NCBI RefSeq assembly: GCF_022267555.1
Contig: NZ_CP073586.1
Location: forward strand, 558,001 to 622,000
Origin: Proteiniphilum propionicum
GTDB lineage: Bacteria; Bacteroidota; Bacteroidia; Bacteroidales; Dysgonomonadaceae
Direction of reading: 5' to 3'
Length of the DNA stretch: 64,000 nt
Below, in pieces: positions 27,272-37,050 of the stretch (its first letter is position 1; every line of letters begins with the position of its first letter). Both the position numbers and the translations under genes were made by a program. The notes beneath the pieces were generated by a model that saw nothing but the letters and a program-made list of their open reading frames with translations, was not told where the DNA came from and did not search any database.

Positions 27272-27616
27272 TGATTATTTTTAACTATATATTGCAATAT
27301 CTAAGAAAATATCAAAAATAAATAATGTTAATTAGTCGGCACTTAATAAATTATTTTATTTTTATGTTTGCATATCAGCTTTTTTTATCTTTATTTTGTG
27401 GATTATTCTAAATCATTTTTGATTATTAATATTTTTTGCTCGCTCCGCGTTACTATAAGAGACAATCAAAAATGAGTATATTTAACATACTAAAGAAACG
27501 TGAAAGGGTGCTTTCCTTGTTTACGAAGGATCGCATAAGTGCTGGAAAACGATGGAAATCATCAATGAGAAAATACGAAAGACCCAACTGATAATTTTTT
27601 TAACAAAAAGTATCCT
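27272..27616. other. Intergenic region with a 39-codon reading frame
   Basis: AT-rich interval after the decayed phosphoesterase. TATGTTTG at 27363-27370 matches the -7 consensus and could serve the downstream oxidoreductase gene. A short frame at 27472-27591 (MSIFNILKKRERVLSLF...) has no recognisable family and may be a remnant. Nothing else is seen. Confidence 0.45.
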
Positions 27617-29135
27617 ATGACAATCTATTCACGAAGAAAATTTTTAAAAACAGCTGCGGCAGGCGCCGCCGGGCTGACTATCGTACCTAACAGCATATTA
27701 GGTAAATCATTCGGGCATATGGCTCCCAGCGACAAGCTCAACATCGCGGGCGTTGGCGTTGGCGGGATGGGACGCCGCAACCTGGCCAACATGAAGACGG
27801 AGAACATCGTTGCCCTTTGCGACGTGGACTGGAAATATGCCGCAAAGACATTCGGCGATTATCCCAAGGCCAGGCAGTTTAAAGACTGGCGGGAGATGTT
27901 CGACAAAATGGGTAACACCATAGATGCAATCATGGTGGCAACGCCCGATCACACACACGCGGGAGTGGCTGCTCACGCCATCACTTCAGGGAAACACACC
28001 TACGTGCAAAAACCGCTGACACACAGCGTGTATGAATCCAGGCTGCTTACCAGGCTGGCAAAAAAGCACAAGGTTGCCACCCAGATGGGTAACCAGGGCA
28101 ACTCGTTCGACTGGTGCCGGCAAGTGGCAGAGTGGGTCGAGTCGGGCGTCATTGGCGACGTCTACGAGGCTCACTGCTGGACAGACCGCCCAATATGGCC
28201 GCAAGGGCTGGCCGAACCAAAGGGGGGTGTTCCCGTTCCTGCGACCCTCGACTGGGATTTGTTCATCGGGCCGGCCGCAAAACGGCCTTACGACCCGGCA
28301 TACACGCCATGGAACTGGCGCGGTTTCTGGGATTTCGGTACAGGCGCCCTGGGTGATATGGCCTGTCACATCATGGACCCGCTATACTGGGCATTGGATT
28401 TGAAGTATCCAGTTAGCGTTGAGGCCAGCTCAACACTCTCAAACCTTTATTCACCGCCACAGGCTCAAAAAAGTCACTTATAAGTTCCCGGCACGGCCAC
28501 CTAAGGGAAAAGTAGAAATGCCCGAATTAACTGTTTACTGGTACGATGGCGGGTTGGTTCCCGACCGTCCGGAAGAATTGAAAGATGGCGAAATGATGGG
28601 GGATGAAAACGGAGGTATCATCTTAGTGGGAACAAAGGGGAAAATAATGACAGGATGTTACGGTATGAATCCGACGCTCCTGCCCACATCCCTGATGGCA
28701 GACTTTAAACAGCCCGAGCCCACTATTCCCAGGGTCAAGGGGGGAAACGGAAATATTTGGGCTACCGATGCCCACGAACAGGACTGGATAAGGGCATGCA
28801 AGGAGCCCGCCAATAGCAGGAGGGAGTCTTCGTCCAACTTCCAGTTCTCGGGACCTTTCAACGAGATGGTAGTGATGGGTGTCCTGGCAACCAGGCTCTC
28901 CGGATTACACGGGTTGCACCGGGAATTAAAGTGGGACGGTGAAAATATGAAGTTCACAAACATTTCCCCTACGGACAAGATAAAGATTGTAACGGTGGAT
29001 GAGTACGCGGTGATAGACGGGGATCCGAAGTTCGACCGCCGGTTTGCCGAATTCAACGCCCTGGAGATGGCAAACGAGTGGATAAGGCATACATACCAAA
29101 ACGGCTTCACGCTGCCACTGATGCCTGAAATTTAA
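27617..29135 (+). pseudogene. Gfo/Idh/MocA-family oxidoreductase interrupted by a +1 frameshift
   Basis: Two overlapping frames encode one protein. Frame 1 (27617-28505 region, stop after [12 protein letters not shown]) has a Tat-like signal ([20 protein letters not shown]) and the NAD-binding fold ([48 protein letters not shown]). Frame 2 (from 28473 to 29135) continues [31 protein letters not shown] and ends GFTLPLMPEI. Removing one A from the A6 run at 28467-28472 restores a continuous ~505-residue reading frame (CAA AAA GTC), the normal length of secreted Bacteroidetes members. The rest of the sequence is well conserved, so this is either a very recent mutation, a sequencing error or a slippage site. 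Likely sugar dehydrogenase or glycoside-processing enzyme; substrate unknown. A terminator follows. Confidence 0.85.
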
Positions 29136-29155
29136 ATCCGGACCAATTCAAGGGG

Positions 29156-29184
29156 AGGGGGCTGAAAACCCGGCCCCCTGTTTT
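29156..29184 (+). terminator. Terminator after the Gfo/Idh/MocA gene
   Basis: AGGGGGC (29156-29162) pairs with GCCCCCT (29173-29179), followed by TGTTTTAC. The stem is very GC-rich, the T-tract short. Confidence 0.7.
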
Positions 29185-29293
29185 ACTTTGAAAATAAAAA
29201 TAATCGTATGAAACGGGCATGTGAATCGTTTCCACTCAAGAACATGATAACATGCGAGCTACATACATCATAAAAGAAAAATAAAATAATCAC

Positions 29294-30157
29294 ATGAAAA
29301 TCAATAGACTACTGTTTCTTCTTTTCACTTGCGGGCTGCTGGCCTGCACCGGTTCAATGAAAACAAAAGCGCAACCCGAAACAAAAGCCGAAAAACAGGG
29401 ATGGAAACTATCAATGCAATCCTATACCTTTCATCTGTTTTCGGTAACGGAATCACTCGACAAGACGAAAGAACTGGGATTGCATTATATTGAGATCTAT
29501 CCCGGGCAAAAGATGGGAGAGGGCTTCGGGGACGCCGTTTTCGGTTATAACCTGACAACCGTTGAGCAAAACCGGCTGAAAGAGCTGGCAAAGGAGAAAG
29601 GGGTGAAAATTGTATCTTCGGGGGTATGGACACCCGCACGCGACGAATGGGAAAAGGTGTTCGAGTTCGCAAAAGGCATGGAGATGGAGTTTATCAGTGC
29701 CGAGCCGGCGCGTGAGGACTGGGATATAGTGGAGAGCCTGGCAAAAAAGCAGGGGATAAAGGTAGCCTGCCACAACCATCCAAACGAGGCTTCATACTGG
29801 AAGCCGGAAATACTGCTGGAGTACATCGGGCAAAGGGATGGATTGCTGGGATCGAGCGCCGATGTTGGCCACTTCAAGCGAATGGGGATTGAGCCGGTAC
29901 CTGCTTTACGGGAACTGCAGGGGAGGCTTGTTGCCATGCATTTCAAAGATATAGCCCCACAAGGTGCAGAGGGCACGCTTGAAGATGTTGTCTGGGGAAC
30001 CGGAATCCTGAACGTGAAAGCAATGATGGAGGAGCTCAAACGACAAAATTTCATGGGATACTTCACCATAGAGTACGAGGCTAACTGGGAAAATAACCTG
30101 CCCGAGATAAAAGAATCGATTGATTATTTTAATGAAATAGCCGAAGAGATATTATAA
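29294..30157 (+). CDS. Sugar phosphate isomerase/epimerase-family lipoprotein
   Basis: A 287-residue xylose-isomerase-like TIM barrel with a lipoprotein signal (LLFTCGLLAC, then TGSMKTKAQPE). Barrel landmarks are LSMQSYTFHLF, TKELGLHYIEIYPG, KGVKIVSSGVWTP, MEFISAEPAREDW, IKVACHNHPNEASYW (metal-site His), GSSADVGHFKRMG, LVAMHFKDIAP and GYFTIEYEANWENN (metal-site Glu). These conserved His/Asp/Glu positions fit the AP-endonuclease-2/IolE-type fold. Such exported proteins frequently sit beside Gfo/Idh/MocA genes, as here, and are thought to act on oxidised or keto-sugars (3-keto-glycoside processing); this is inference. 158 bp separate it from the frameshifted oxidoreductase. Confidence 0.87.
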   Translation: MKINRLLFLLFTCGLLACTGSMKTKAQPETKAEKQGWKLSMQSYTFHLFSVTESLDKTKELGLHYIEIYPGQKMGEGFGDAVFGYNLTTVEQNRLKELAKEKGVKIVSSGVWTPARDEWEKVFEFAKGMEMEFISAEPAREDWDIVESLAKKQGIKVACHNHPNEASYWKPEILLEYIGQRDGLLGSSADVGHFKRMGIEPVPALRELQGRLVAMHFKDIAPQGAEGTLEDVVWGTGILNVKAMMEELKRQNFMGYFTIEYEANWENNLPEIKESIDYFNEIAEEIL

Positions 30158-30394
30158 ATTTAAGTTTCGCAAGATTTTATGTTTAGCACTAACTCTCGAC
30201 TCCCGCTGCTTTTGCGACCCATCTGCCGCTTGCTTGCCAAAAGAAAAGAACTTGCTTCGCTTCAAACAGCTTTTCTTTTAACGCCAGTCTACGCGGGATG
30301 TGTCCCCGCAAAGCAGCTGAATATCTCGTTGTCAGTGCACAAGACCTAATAACTGATGCTTGCGAAAGTTGAATTATAAGGTATTTGCTAAACA
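30157..30394. repeat. Structured block bounded by inverted repeats
   Basis: AATTTAAGTTTCGCAAG (30157-30173) is inverted at 30359-30375 with two mismatches, and TGTTTAGCA (30180-30188) is inverted exactly at 30386-30394. Inside are AAAAGAAAAG paired with CTTTTCTTTT (about 30239-30279) and GCGGG/CCCGC around ATGTGT. Base composition is higher in GC than the flanks. The minus strand is open for 68 codons but looks like a spurious frame from a dispersed intergenic repeat, or a structured RNA. Confidence 0.5.
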
Positions 30395-31002
30395 ATATTA
30401 CCGATTGTGGTAGTTGTTAAAATAAAACGGCACAGCCATTATCTGTTTTTCGAGATTTCCAGAATATACTCTTAAAATAGATAACAAGGCTATTTTTATT
30501 ATATGATATGCAGATGATCACCGTTTCAATGTAATCCAACCGAACAAAAAGGTGAAAAAAATCCCGTAAAAAAAACGAAATAAAGAAAATGGGAAAACTT
30601 CTATTAAAAAAGAGTTAACAATGAGAATAAAAGAGATATATTCCAGATTCTGGTTCCCCGAATTCGTTGTACAAAACCAGCTTGCCAGCGTAGAAGCAGC
30701 AATGCTGATTGACCAAATTTTAAATCCGTTTGAGAAAGAAGTAGATATAAAGGGAAACTACATAAACTAAAACCGGATTATTGACCTGAACTGTTGGATT
30801 CTATCAACAAATAAAGGAAATACTAAACATAAAATAATATCCAAAAGTTAAAGCATATCTATTACTAATATTGATACCTACAAGCCTCTTATTTTATTAA
30901 TTTATTTCTTATCAAGTACTAGGTTAATTAAATATTTTTTATTTCCTTTGTATTGATATTAAAATATGTATTATTCCATAATGGATATCATTACACTCTT
31001 CA
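30158..31002. other. Intergenic region with inverted repeats and a small reading frame
   Basis: 845 bp with no secure gene. The first ~240 bp carry a structured, GC-richer repeat-like block (see separate entry). A 49-codon frame at 30621-30770 (MRIKEIYSRFWFPEF...) has no known family; it could be a remnant. The last ~150 bp are AT-rich, with TTCCTTTG at 30943-30950 as a near-match to the -7 box before the epimerase gene. Confidence 0.5.
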
Positions 31003-32247
31003 ATGAATATTAATAAAAACAAAATGATTGATTTTAACACCCTTTCTATTCAATACAGGGATGAATTACTTGAAAATGTGATTCCTTTCTGGCTTAACCA
31101 CTCCCAGGACAAGGACTATGGCGGATATTTCTCGTGCCTGGACCGGCAGGGAAACGTATATGATACCGATAAGTTCATATGGCTGCAGGGGCGACAGGTA
31201 TGGATGTTCTCAATGCTATACAACAGTGTGGAAAAACGAAGGGAGTGGCTTGATTGCGCCATTCAGGGCGGAGAGTTCTTGAGAAAATTCGGTCACGACG
31301 GCAACCTGAACTGGTATTTCTCCCTCACCCGTGAAGGGAAACCCATCATTGAACCATATAACATTTTCTCTTACACCTTTGCTGCAATGGCTTTCGGGCA
31401 ACTGAGCAAGGCAACGGGAAACGAAGAGTATGCAGAGATCGCAAAAAAAACATTCGATATAATACTTTCAAAAAGAAGCAATCCAAAAGGGAAATGGAAC
31501 AAAGCATTTCCCGGAACGCGAAACTTGAAATCGTTCTCACTGCCGATGATACTCTGCAACCTTTCACTCGAGATTGAGCACCTGTTAGACAATGAGTTCC
31601 TGAAAAAAACCATAGATGAGTGCATTCACGAGGTGATGGAGGTGTTTTTACGACACGAACTGGACGGTTTGATCGTGGAAAATGTCAACGAGGATGGATC
31701 ACTTTCCGATACTTTCGACGGGCGACTGATGAACCCGGGACATGCCATCGAGGCTATGTGGTTTATCATGGACCTGGGTAAAAGGATGAACAGACCGGAA
31801 CTTATCGAAAAAGCAGTTGAGACAACCCTTAAAACAGTCGAATACGGATGGGATAAAGAACATGGGGGTATATTCTATTTTATGGACCGTAAAGGATTTC
31901 CTACACAGCAGCTGGAGTGGGATCAGAAACTGTGGTGGGTACATGTGGAGACTTTGATTTCTCTGCTGAAGGGATACCAACTGACCGGTTCGGGAGAGTG
32001 CCTTGACTGGTTCGCCAAGGTACACGATTACACATGGAGCCACTTTAAGGATCCACGGTCCCCGGAATGGTGGGGATACCTGAACAGACAGGGAGAGGTG
32101 CTGCTGGACCTGAAAGGCGGAAAATGGAAAGGGTGTTTCCACGTCCCAAGAGGACTGTACCAATGCTGGAAAATAATGGAAAGCATCAATACCTCAAGAA
32201 TAAACAACTCGTTTGATTTTGCCCGGAATGTTCTGGATAACCGATAA
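31003..32247 (+). CDS. N-acylglucosamine 2-epimerase (AGE) family protein
   Basis: 414 residues, an (alpha/alpha)6 barrel of the AGE/RnBP family; these interconvert GlcNAc and ManNAc or epimerise other sugars at C2. Signatures are HSQDKDYGGYFSCLDRQGNVYDTDKFIWLQGRQVWMFSMLY (N-terminal barrel, compressed here), GRLMNPGHAIEAMWF (catalytic His), DKEHGGIFYFMDRKG, and KLWWVHVETLISLL with its conserved His. The C-terminal WGYLNRQGEVLLDLKGGKWKGCFHVPRGL matches well. The start is the ATG at 31003; ATG 31024 (MIDFNTL) is equally possible. In this window the sialate operon at 52729-58184 lacks its own NanE, so this gene could supply the ManNAc to GlcNAc step, though it could also act on glycan-derived sugars from the surrounding loci. 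Confidence 0.88.
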   Translation: MNINKNKMIDFNTLSIQYRDELLENVIPFWLNHSQDKDYGGYFSCLDRQGNVYDTDKFIWLQGRQVWMFSMLYNSVEKRREWLDCAIQGGEFLRKFGHDGNLNWYFSLTREGKPIIEPYNIFSYTFAAMAFGQLSKATGNEEYAEIAKKTFDIILSKRSNPKGKWNKAFPGTRNLKSFSLPMILCNLSLEIEHLLDNEFLKKTIDECIHEVMEVFLRHELDGLIVENVNEDGSLSDTFDGRLMNPGHAIEAMWFIMDLGKRMNRPELIEKAVETTLKTVEYGWDKEHGGIFYFMDRKGFPTQQLEWDQKLWWVHVETLISLLKGYQLTGSGECLDWFAKVHDYTWSHFKDPRSPEWWGYLNRQGEVLLDLKGGKWKGCFHVPRGLYQCWKIMESINTSRINNSFDFARNVLDNR

Positions 32248-32264
32248 AAAAATATTATTAAGCG

Positions 32265-33374
32265 ATGACAAAAATTAAGGGAATATCTACTGCCTCAATG
32301 CTGCTGGTTATGGCTCTATCAACCCTGGCAGTATGTTCGAGCGGGGACAGAATCAGCCACGAAGAAGAACTGATCTTTAAAGAAAAACGTCCTCCTCTTG
32401 AGTTAACGCATTATAACGAAGTTCCGAAGCATCTTGTCCTAATTTACGACGGCGGTGTGCACCGTAGTATCCGGTGGGACTCGGAGCATTTTGCACCCTA
32501 TGTCTCCTCCGAGGTAAACGGAGAGGCAAACTGGCTATTCGACGGCTTTTTATTTCTGGAAATTAAGGACGGACAGGGACGGGGTTTTGCTTCCGGTTAT
32601 GAAAAGCTGCCTGCAAGAAAAATTGAATGGGAAAATCTCCTTCACAATTATTTCAGAGATGGCAATGCTATTCATGCATTGAATAAACAGATCGGAAGTA
32701 TACGAAAAGAAGGCAGCAACGAGGAATTCACAAAAAGAAAAGTTGTGTTAAGCCTACCCGAGCCTATCCCCGGACAAGTTGACTGGGGCATGCTGGATGG
32801 ACGTTCTCTCCTTTTTTCAAATAAAAAGGACAGGCTGGATGCATGTAAATGGTATATCAACTATGCCGAGAAGCTTTTTCAAAATGCAAATTTTGAGAAT
32901 GTAGAGCTTGTCGGATTCTACTGGCTGGCAGAGGAAGCCACAAACAGCAGAGATCTTGCTAGGGATGTGGCAAGCTATATCTACAGCAAGAAATATGATT
33001 TTTATTGGATACCCTACTTCAACTCCGACGGATATTCAGAGTGGAAAAATCTGGGTTTCAATGTAGTATATTATCAGCCCAACTATTTCTTCAACGAAAA
33101 TACGCCATACGAAAGACTGCAGGAAGCCTGCAACAGAGCTCAAAAATTCCAAATGAACCTGGAGGTCGAATTCGATGATAGAGCACTGAAGAACAACAAA
33201 GACTGGGGTTATCGCCTGAGGGATTATTTGGATGTTTTTGAACGGAACGGTGCTTTCGACTCGTTAAAAGTTGCTTACTATCAGGGAGGCGATGCCTTTT
33301 ACCGGCTATCACAATCAAAAGAGCAGAGCGATATGGAACTACATAAAAGGCTTGTTAAAATCATAACAAAATAA
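32265..33374 (+). CDS. DUF4855-domain exported protein
   Basis: 369 residues with an N-terminal signal (MLLVMALSTLAVC; lipobox weak, Val at -1). The body shows HLVLIYDGGVHRSIRWDSEHF, LFDGFLFLEIKDG, VDWGMLDGRSLLFSN, LVGFYWLAEEA, FYWIPYFNSDGY and NVVYYQPNYFF, characteristic of DUF4855, a TIM-barrel-like family often found in Bacteroidetes carbohydrate loci. Acidic residues in FYWLAEEA and LEVEFDDRAL could be catalytic, but the family has no activity that I know of. It begins 17 bp after the AGE epimerase and is presumably co-transcribed with it. Confidence 0.83.
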   Translation: MTKIKGISTASMLLVMALSTLAVCSSGDRISHEEELIFKEKRPPLELTHYNEVPKHLVLIYDGGVHRSIRWDSEHFAPYVSSEVNGEANWLFDGFLFLEIKDGQGRGFASGYEKLPARKIEWENLLHNYFRDGNAIHALNKQIGSIRKEGSNEEFTKRKVVLSLPEPIPGQVDWGMLDGRSLLFSNKKDRLDACKWYINYAEKLFQNANFENVELVGFYWLAEEATNSRDLARDVASYIYSKKYDFYWIPYFNSDGYSEWKNLGFNVVYYQPNYFFNENTPYERLQEACNRAQKFQMNLEVEFDDRALKNNKDWGYRLRDYLDVFERNGAFDSLKVAYYQGGDAFYRLSQSKEQSDMELHKRLVKIITK

Positions 33375-33862
33375 TAAAAAAACACAGAGATGAATCCTAC
33401 AAGAGAAAAGAAATATTTGAAAAAAATATTTCCATCGCCTCGACTGGATCGGCCAACAACTACAAAAATTATCGGATAAAACCCTTTAACTTTTAAAAAG
33501 GGATATCATGTAACCAAAGAAAAAGTATCGGAAACAACTGGATTACAGGAAAGGTATAACGAGCATTTTCAATAACAACTACAGTGAAAGACTAAACATT
33601 ATGACAAAACAACATTTTCACTATCTCTTTTACCTCATATTTATGCGTTTTGTAACAGAACAAAGCGTGGCCAAACATCTTTCAATACAAAAAGTGCTGG
33701 GTAAAGACAGTACTGGCACCAAAAAAAGGAGACACAACCGGGAAAAGAATGCAGTTATACCATAGCAATCTCAAGAATGAAAAATTTATAATAAAAGACA
33801 ACAAATTCAGGATAATTATCATACAAAAAGAAAAACAAATTGATTGTTAAATTAAAAACAAG
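33375..33862. other. Intergenic leader before susC of locus B
   Basis: 488 bp without a secure gene. Short frames of gene-like composition occur (33391-33477 region; 33601-33765, 54 codons, MTKQHFHYLFYLIFM...), but none matches a family I know; they may be scraps of eroded genes. No hairpin terminator or clear promoter boxes were found. Confidence 0.45.
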
Positions 33863-36800
33863 ATGAATTTTATGAAAAGGATGAAAAAATTACTTCTTCA
33901 GAAGAAATGTAAAAAAACGTTATCCGTTTTGAGCTTATTCATACTTCTGATCTGCAGTACGAACACGTACGCGCAAAATATAGTCAGAGGTACCGTGGAA
34001 GATTCAAAAGGCGAGAGCCTGATTGGTGTGAACGTAATGGTTAAAGGTACCCGTCAAGGTACGGTTACTGACGGAAAGGGTGAATTTCAACTTACAGTTA
34101 ATGATTCAAAGGCAGTAGTTGAATTTTCTTATGTTGGATTCAAAACCCAGGAAGTTCCTCTTAACGGCAGAAACTTTCTGAATATAAAACTACTGGAAGA
34201 TACAGAGCTTCTGGAAGAGGTTGTTGTGGTTGGTTATGGAACACAAAAAAAGATGCATGTAACTGGTTCTTTAGCGCAAGTAGAAGCCAAGGATATTATA
34301 AGTGCACCATCCGGTAACCTGACAAACGCTTTAGTCGGAAAACTCCCGGGGTTAGTAGCGACACAGAAGTCAGGACAACCCGGATCTGACGGTTCCAGGT
34401 TGCTTATCCGCGGTGTCTCGACCTTGGGTGATGCTGCCCCTATGATCATTGTGGACGACGTGCAACGTTCATTTACCAATCTAGATCCGAACGAAATTGA
34501 AAGCATTACTATTTTGAAAGATGCTTCTGCCGCAGCAGTATATGGAATGCAGGGAGCAGGAGGAGTGATTTTAGTAAAAACGAAAAGAGGAAGCCTGCAA
34601 AAACCGCAAATTACTTATACCGGAAAAGTTTCATATAACCAGAACACTAATTATCCTAAATTTTTAAATGGTCCCGACTTCATTAAATACTATAATAAAG
34701 CGAGGGAAATGGACGGATTGGAGCCGCTCTTTTCCGAAGAGGTATATAATAAAGTATTGAATGGAGATCCTGAAGGCAAATACGCAAATACCAATTGGTT
34801 TGACGAATTAATGAAAGACGGCGCCTCTTCAACTCATCATAATATTTCTGTGAACGGAGGTAACGAAACAGCAAAATACTTCATCTCACTGGGATATTTC
34901 GATCAGGGAGGTATTGTAGATAAGTTTGCATTTAAGCGATATAACCTGCGTTCAAATATTGATGTGAACTTAAATAATAATTTCAAATTAGGGCTTGACC
35001 TGGGTGCTAGACAGGAAGATCGGAAATCAGGCTATTATTCGGTATCGAATCAGTCTTGGAATAACCCCATCAACCTGGCGCAACGCATGATGCCTATTAC
35101 TCCAACAGAATACGGCGGCCTGCCTGTGGCGGCCAACATTGATGAATCGGCAAAATTCAATCCCATGGCGTTTAACAGCCTGACCGGATACAGTAATTCC
35201 ATAATGAACATACTGATATCTTCACTCACTTTATCGTGGGATGTGCCTTTTATAAATGGGCTAACTGTAAAACTTAAAACCTCTTACGACAAAGATTATA
35301 CCACAGCTAAATCGTGGAGGGAACAATTCCTTATGAACAGCTACAATGCAAAGACAGAAGAATATGAAATCGTGGAGTCCAATCATGGTGAACCTAAAGA
35401 GTCTGTCCTGAGAAATAGTAGTTCACAAGCTCAACGACTTACAGTACAACCATCCATCAGCTATAATAAGACTTTCGACAAACACAACATTTCAGCATTA
35501 CTCTTATATGAGCAATCATCTTACGAATCTGAAAATTTAGCGGCAACCGTTCAGGGGTTTGACCTGAAAACATTACATGAACTTAATTTTGGGAAAGATA
35601 TATTAAACGGCAAAAAAGGAGATGCTATAGGCGGGGGAAGTTATAAATTTAACCGCGCCGGTTACGTGGGGCGCATAAACTATAACTATGACAACAAATA
35701 TTTAGCGGAATTAGTTGCCCGTTACGATGGGTCTGTACGTTTCCCATCTGAAAATAGATGGGGTTTCTTTCCCGCCGCTTCTTTCGGTTGGAGAATATCT
35801 GAAGAACCGTTTTTCGCAAGGTATAAGGATAAAATCGAGAACTTTAAACTGAGGGCATCAACCGGGCTGTTGGGTAACGACCGTATTGGCGACTTCCAAT
35901 ACCTGAACTTAATGAACCCAAATCCTCCCACTCTTTATATTGGAGACAAAGAATATATCTCTATATATACAGCAGGTAACGTAAACAGAGAAATCACCTG
36001 GGAAAAAACTGCTACTTACAATGTTGGATTTGATTTCATGCTGAGCCGTGGCATATTCGGGATGGAATTTGACTGCTTTTACAAATTAACCAATGATATT
36101 TTGATTCCAAGTTTGGGCACCTATCCCTGGTCGTTGGGAGGAAACCACCCCAGCACCATTAACGGCGGGAAAGTGAGTAACAAAGGTTTTGAGGTAGTAC
36201 TAACCCATCAAAACAAAGTGGCCGATTTTCAATACAATGTAAGAGGAAATATTGGCTGGTCGCGAAATAAAGTTTTAAGGATGAATGAAAGTCCCAATGT
36301 CCCAGATTATCAAAAACGTACCGGGCGCAAAATGGGAGAAAAAATGGGCTTCATTACCGATGGATTGTATCAGTCCGATGAAGCAATCATCGATAGCCCT
36401 ACTTTGGCTCATTTAAGCAAAGATCAAATCCGTCCCGGAGATATTCGCTATGTAGATTTAAATAAAGATGGCAAAATAGACAAAGCGCAAGATTACACAT
36501 TCATAGGAAATAGCAACCTGCCGGAATTGTTTTACGGACTAAGCCTGGGTGCTACATGGAGAAACTTCGACTTATCTGTTTTCTTCCAGGGAGCTGCCAT
36601 TACCGATGTATTCCTTAGCGGTGTGTATGGAAATGGGCATGTGGACGCCACAATTTTTACACGCCCTTTCCATGGAAACGGAAACTCACCATACTTCCTG
36701 ATTGAAAACAGCTGGACGCCAGAAAATACGAATTCTGAATTTACCCGGTTGTCAACTATAGCAGCCGAAAAAGGTAACTGCAACGGATGGGCATCAGATT

Positions 36801-37039
36801 GGTGGATACGCGACGGCAGTTATTTGAGATTGAAGAACGCTCAGTTGGCATATAATTTAAAAAATGACTTCATCCGCAATATAGGTATTAATAATATCCG
36901 CTTTATGCTGACCGGAGGGAATCTATTTACATGGTCAAAATTAACAAAATACAATATAGACCCTGAGACACCTGAGATTACAAACGGATATTATCCGCAA
37001 CAACGAACTTATGAGTTTGGTATTAATCTAACTTTTTAA
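33863..37039 (+). CDS. SusC/RagA-family TonB-dependent receptor, locus B
   Basis: 1058 residues. Signal peptide (LSLFILLICSTNTYAQN), carboxypeptidase-regulatory-like domain (VRGTVEDSKGESLIGVNVMVKG), TonB-box region EVVVVGYGTQKKM, plug with LLIRGVSTLGDAAPMIIVDD and ASAAAVYGMQGAGGVILVKTKRG, and the barrel ending QQRTYEFGINLTF. It is similar throughout to the locus A receptor, sharing phrases such as LIGVNV, the VTD.G/GEF region and WMEGLSMKF-type barrel strands, but is clearly diverged. The start ATG at 33863 is followed by a second ATG (33875); either may be used. There is no STN domain. It is the first gene of locus B, followed by susD after 11 bp. Confidence 0.96.
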   Translation: MNFMKRMKKLLLQKKCKKTLSVLSLFILLICSTNTYAQNIVRGTVEDSKGESLIGVNVMVKGTRQGTVTDGKGEFQLTVNDSKAVVEFSYVGFKTQEVPLNGRNFLNIKLLEDTELLEEVVVVGYGTQKKMHVTGSLAQVEAKDIISAPSGNLTNALVGKLPGLVATQKSGQPGSDGSRLLIRGVSTLGDAAPMIIVDDVQRSFTNLDPNEIESITILKDASAAAVYGMQGAGGVILVKTKRGSLQKPQITYTGKVSYNQNTNYPKFLNGPDFIKYYNKAREMDGLEPLFSEEVYNKVLNGDPEGKYANTNWFDELMKDGASSTHHNISVNGGNETAKYFISLGYFDQGGIVDKFAFKRYNLRSNIDVNLNNNFKLGLDLGARQEDRKSGYYSVSNQSWNNPINLAQRMMPITPTEYGGLPVAANIDESAKFNPMAFNSLTGYSNSIMNILISSLTLSWDVPFINGLTVKLKTSYDKDYTTAKSWREQFLMNSYNAKTEEYEIVESNHGEPKESVLRNSSSQAQRLTVQPSISYNKTFDKHNISALLLYEQSSYESENLAATVQGFDLKTLHELNFGKDILNGKKGDAIGGGSYKFNRAGYVGRINYNYDNKYLAELVARYDGSVRFPSENRWGFFPAASFGWRISEEPFFARYKDKIENFKLRASTGLLGNDRIGDFQYLNLMNPNPPTLYIGDKEYISIYTAGNVNREITWEKTATYNVGFDFMLSRGIFGMEFDCFYKLTNDILIPSLGTYPWSLGGNHPSTINGGKVSNKGFEVVLTHQNKVADFQYNVRGNIGWSRNKVLRMNESPNVPDYQKRTGRKMGEKMGFITDGLYQSDEAIIDSPTLAHLSKDQIRPGDIRYVDLNKDGKIDKAQDYTFIGNSNLPELFYGLSLGATWRNFDLSVFFQGAAITDVFLSGVYGNGHVDATIFTRPFHGNGNSPYFLIENSWTPENTNSEFTRLSTIAAEKGNCNGWASDWWIRDGSYLRLKNAQLAYNLKNDFIRNIGINNIRFMLTGGNLFTWSKLTKYNIDPETPEITNGYYPQQRTYEFGINLTF

Positions 37040-37050
37040 CGAATAAGAAA

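Noticed and set aside
30189-30395. 68-codon minus-strand frame in the repeat block
   Set aside because: Looks like the spurious frames often predicted in dispersed intergenic repeats; the repeat structure explains it better.
33391-33765. Short gene-like frames before susC of locus B
   Set aside because: Possible gene scraps, but no alignment to any neighbour could be seen by eye.
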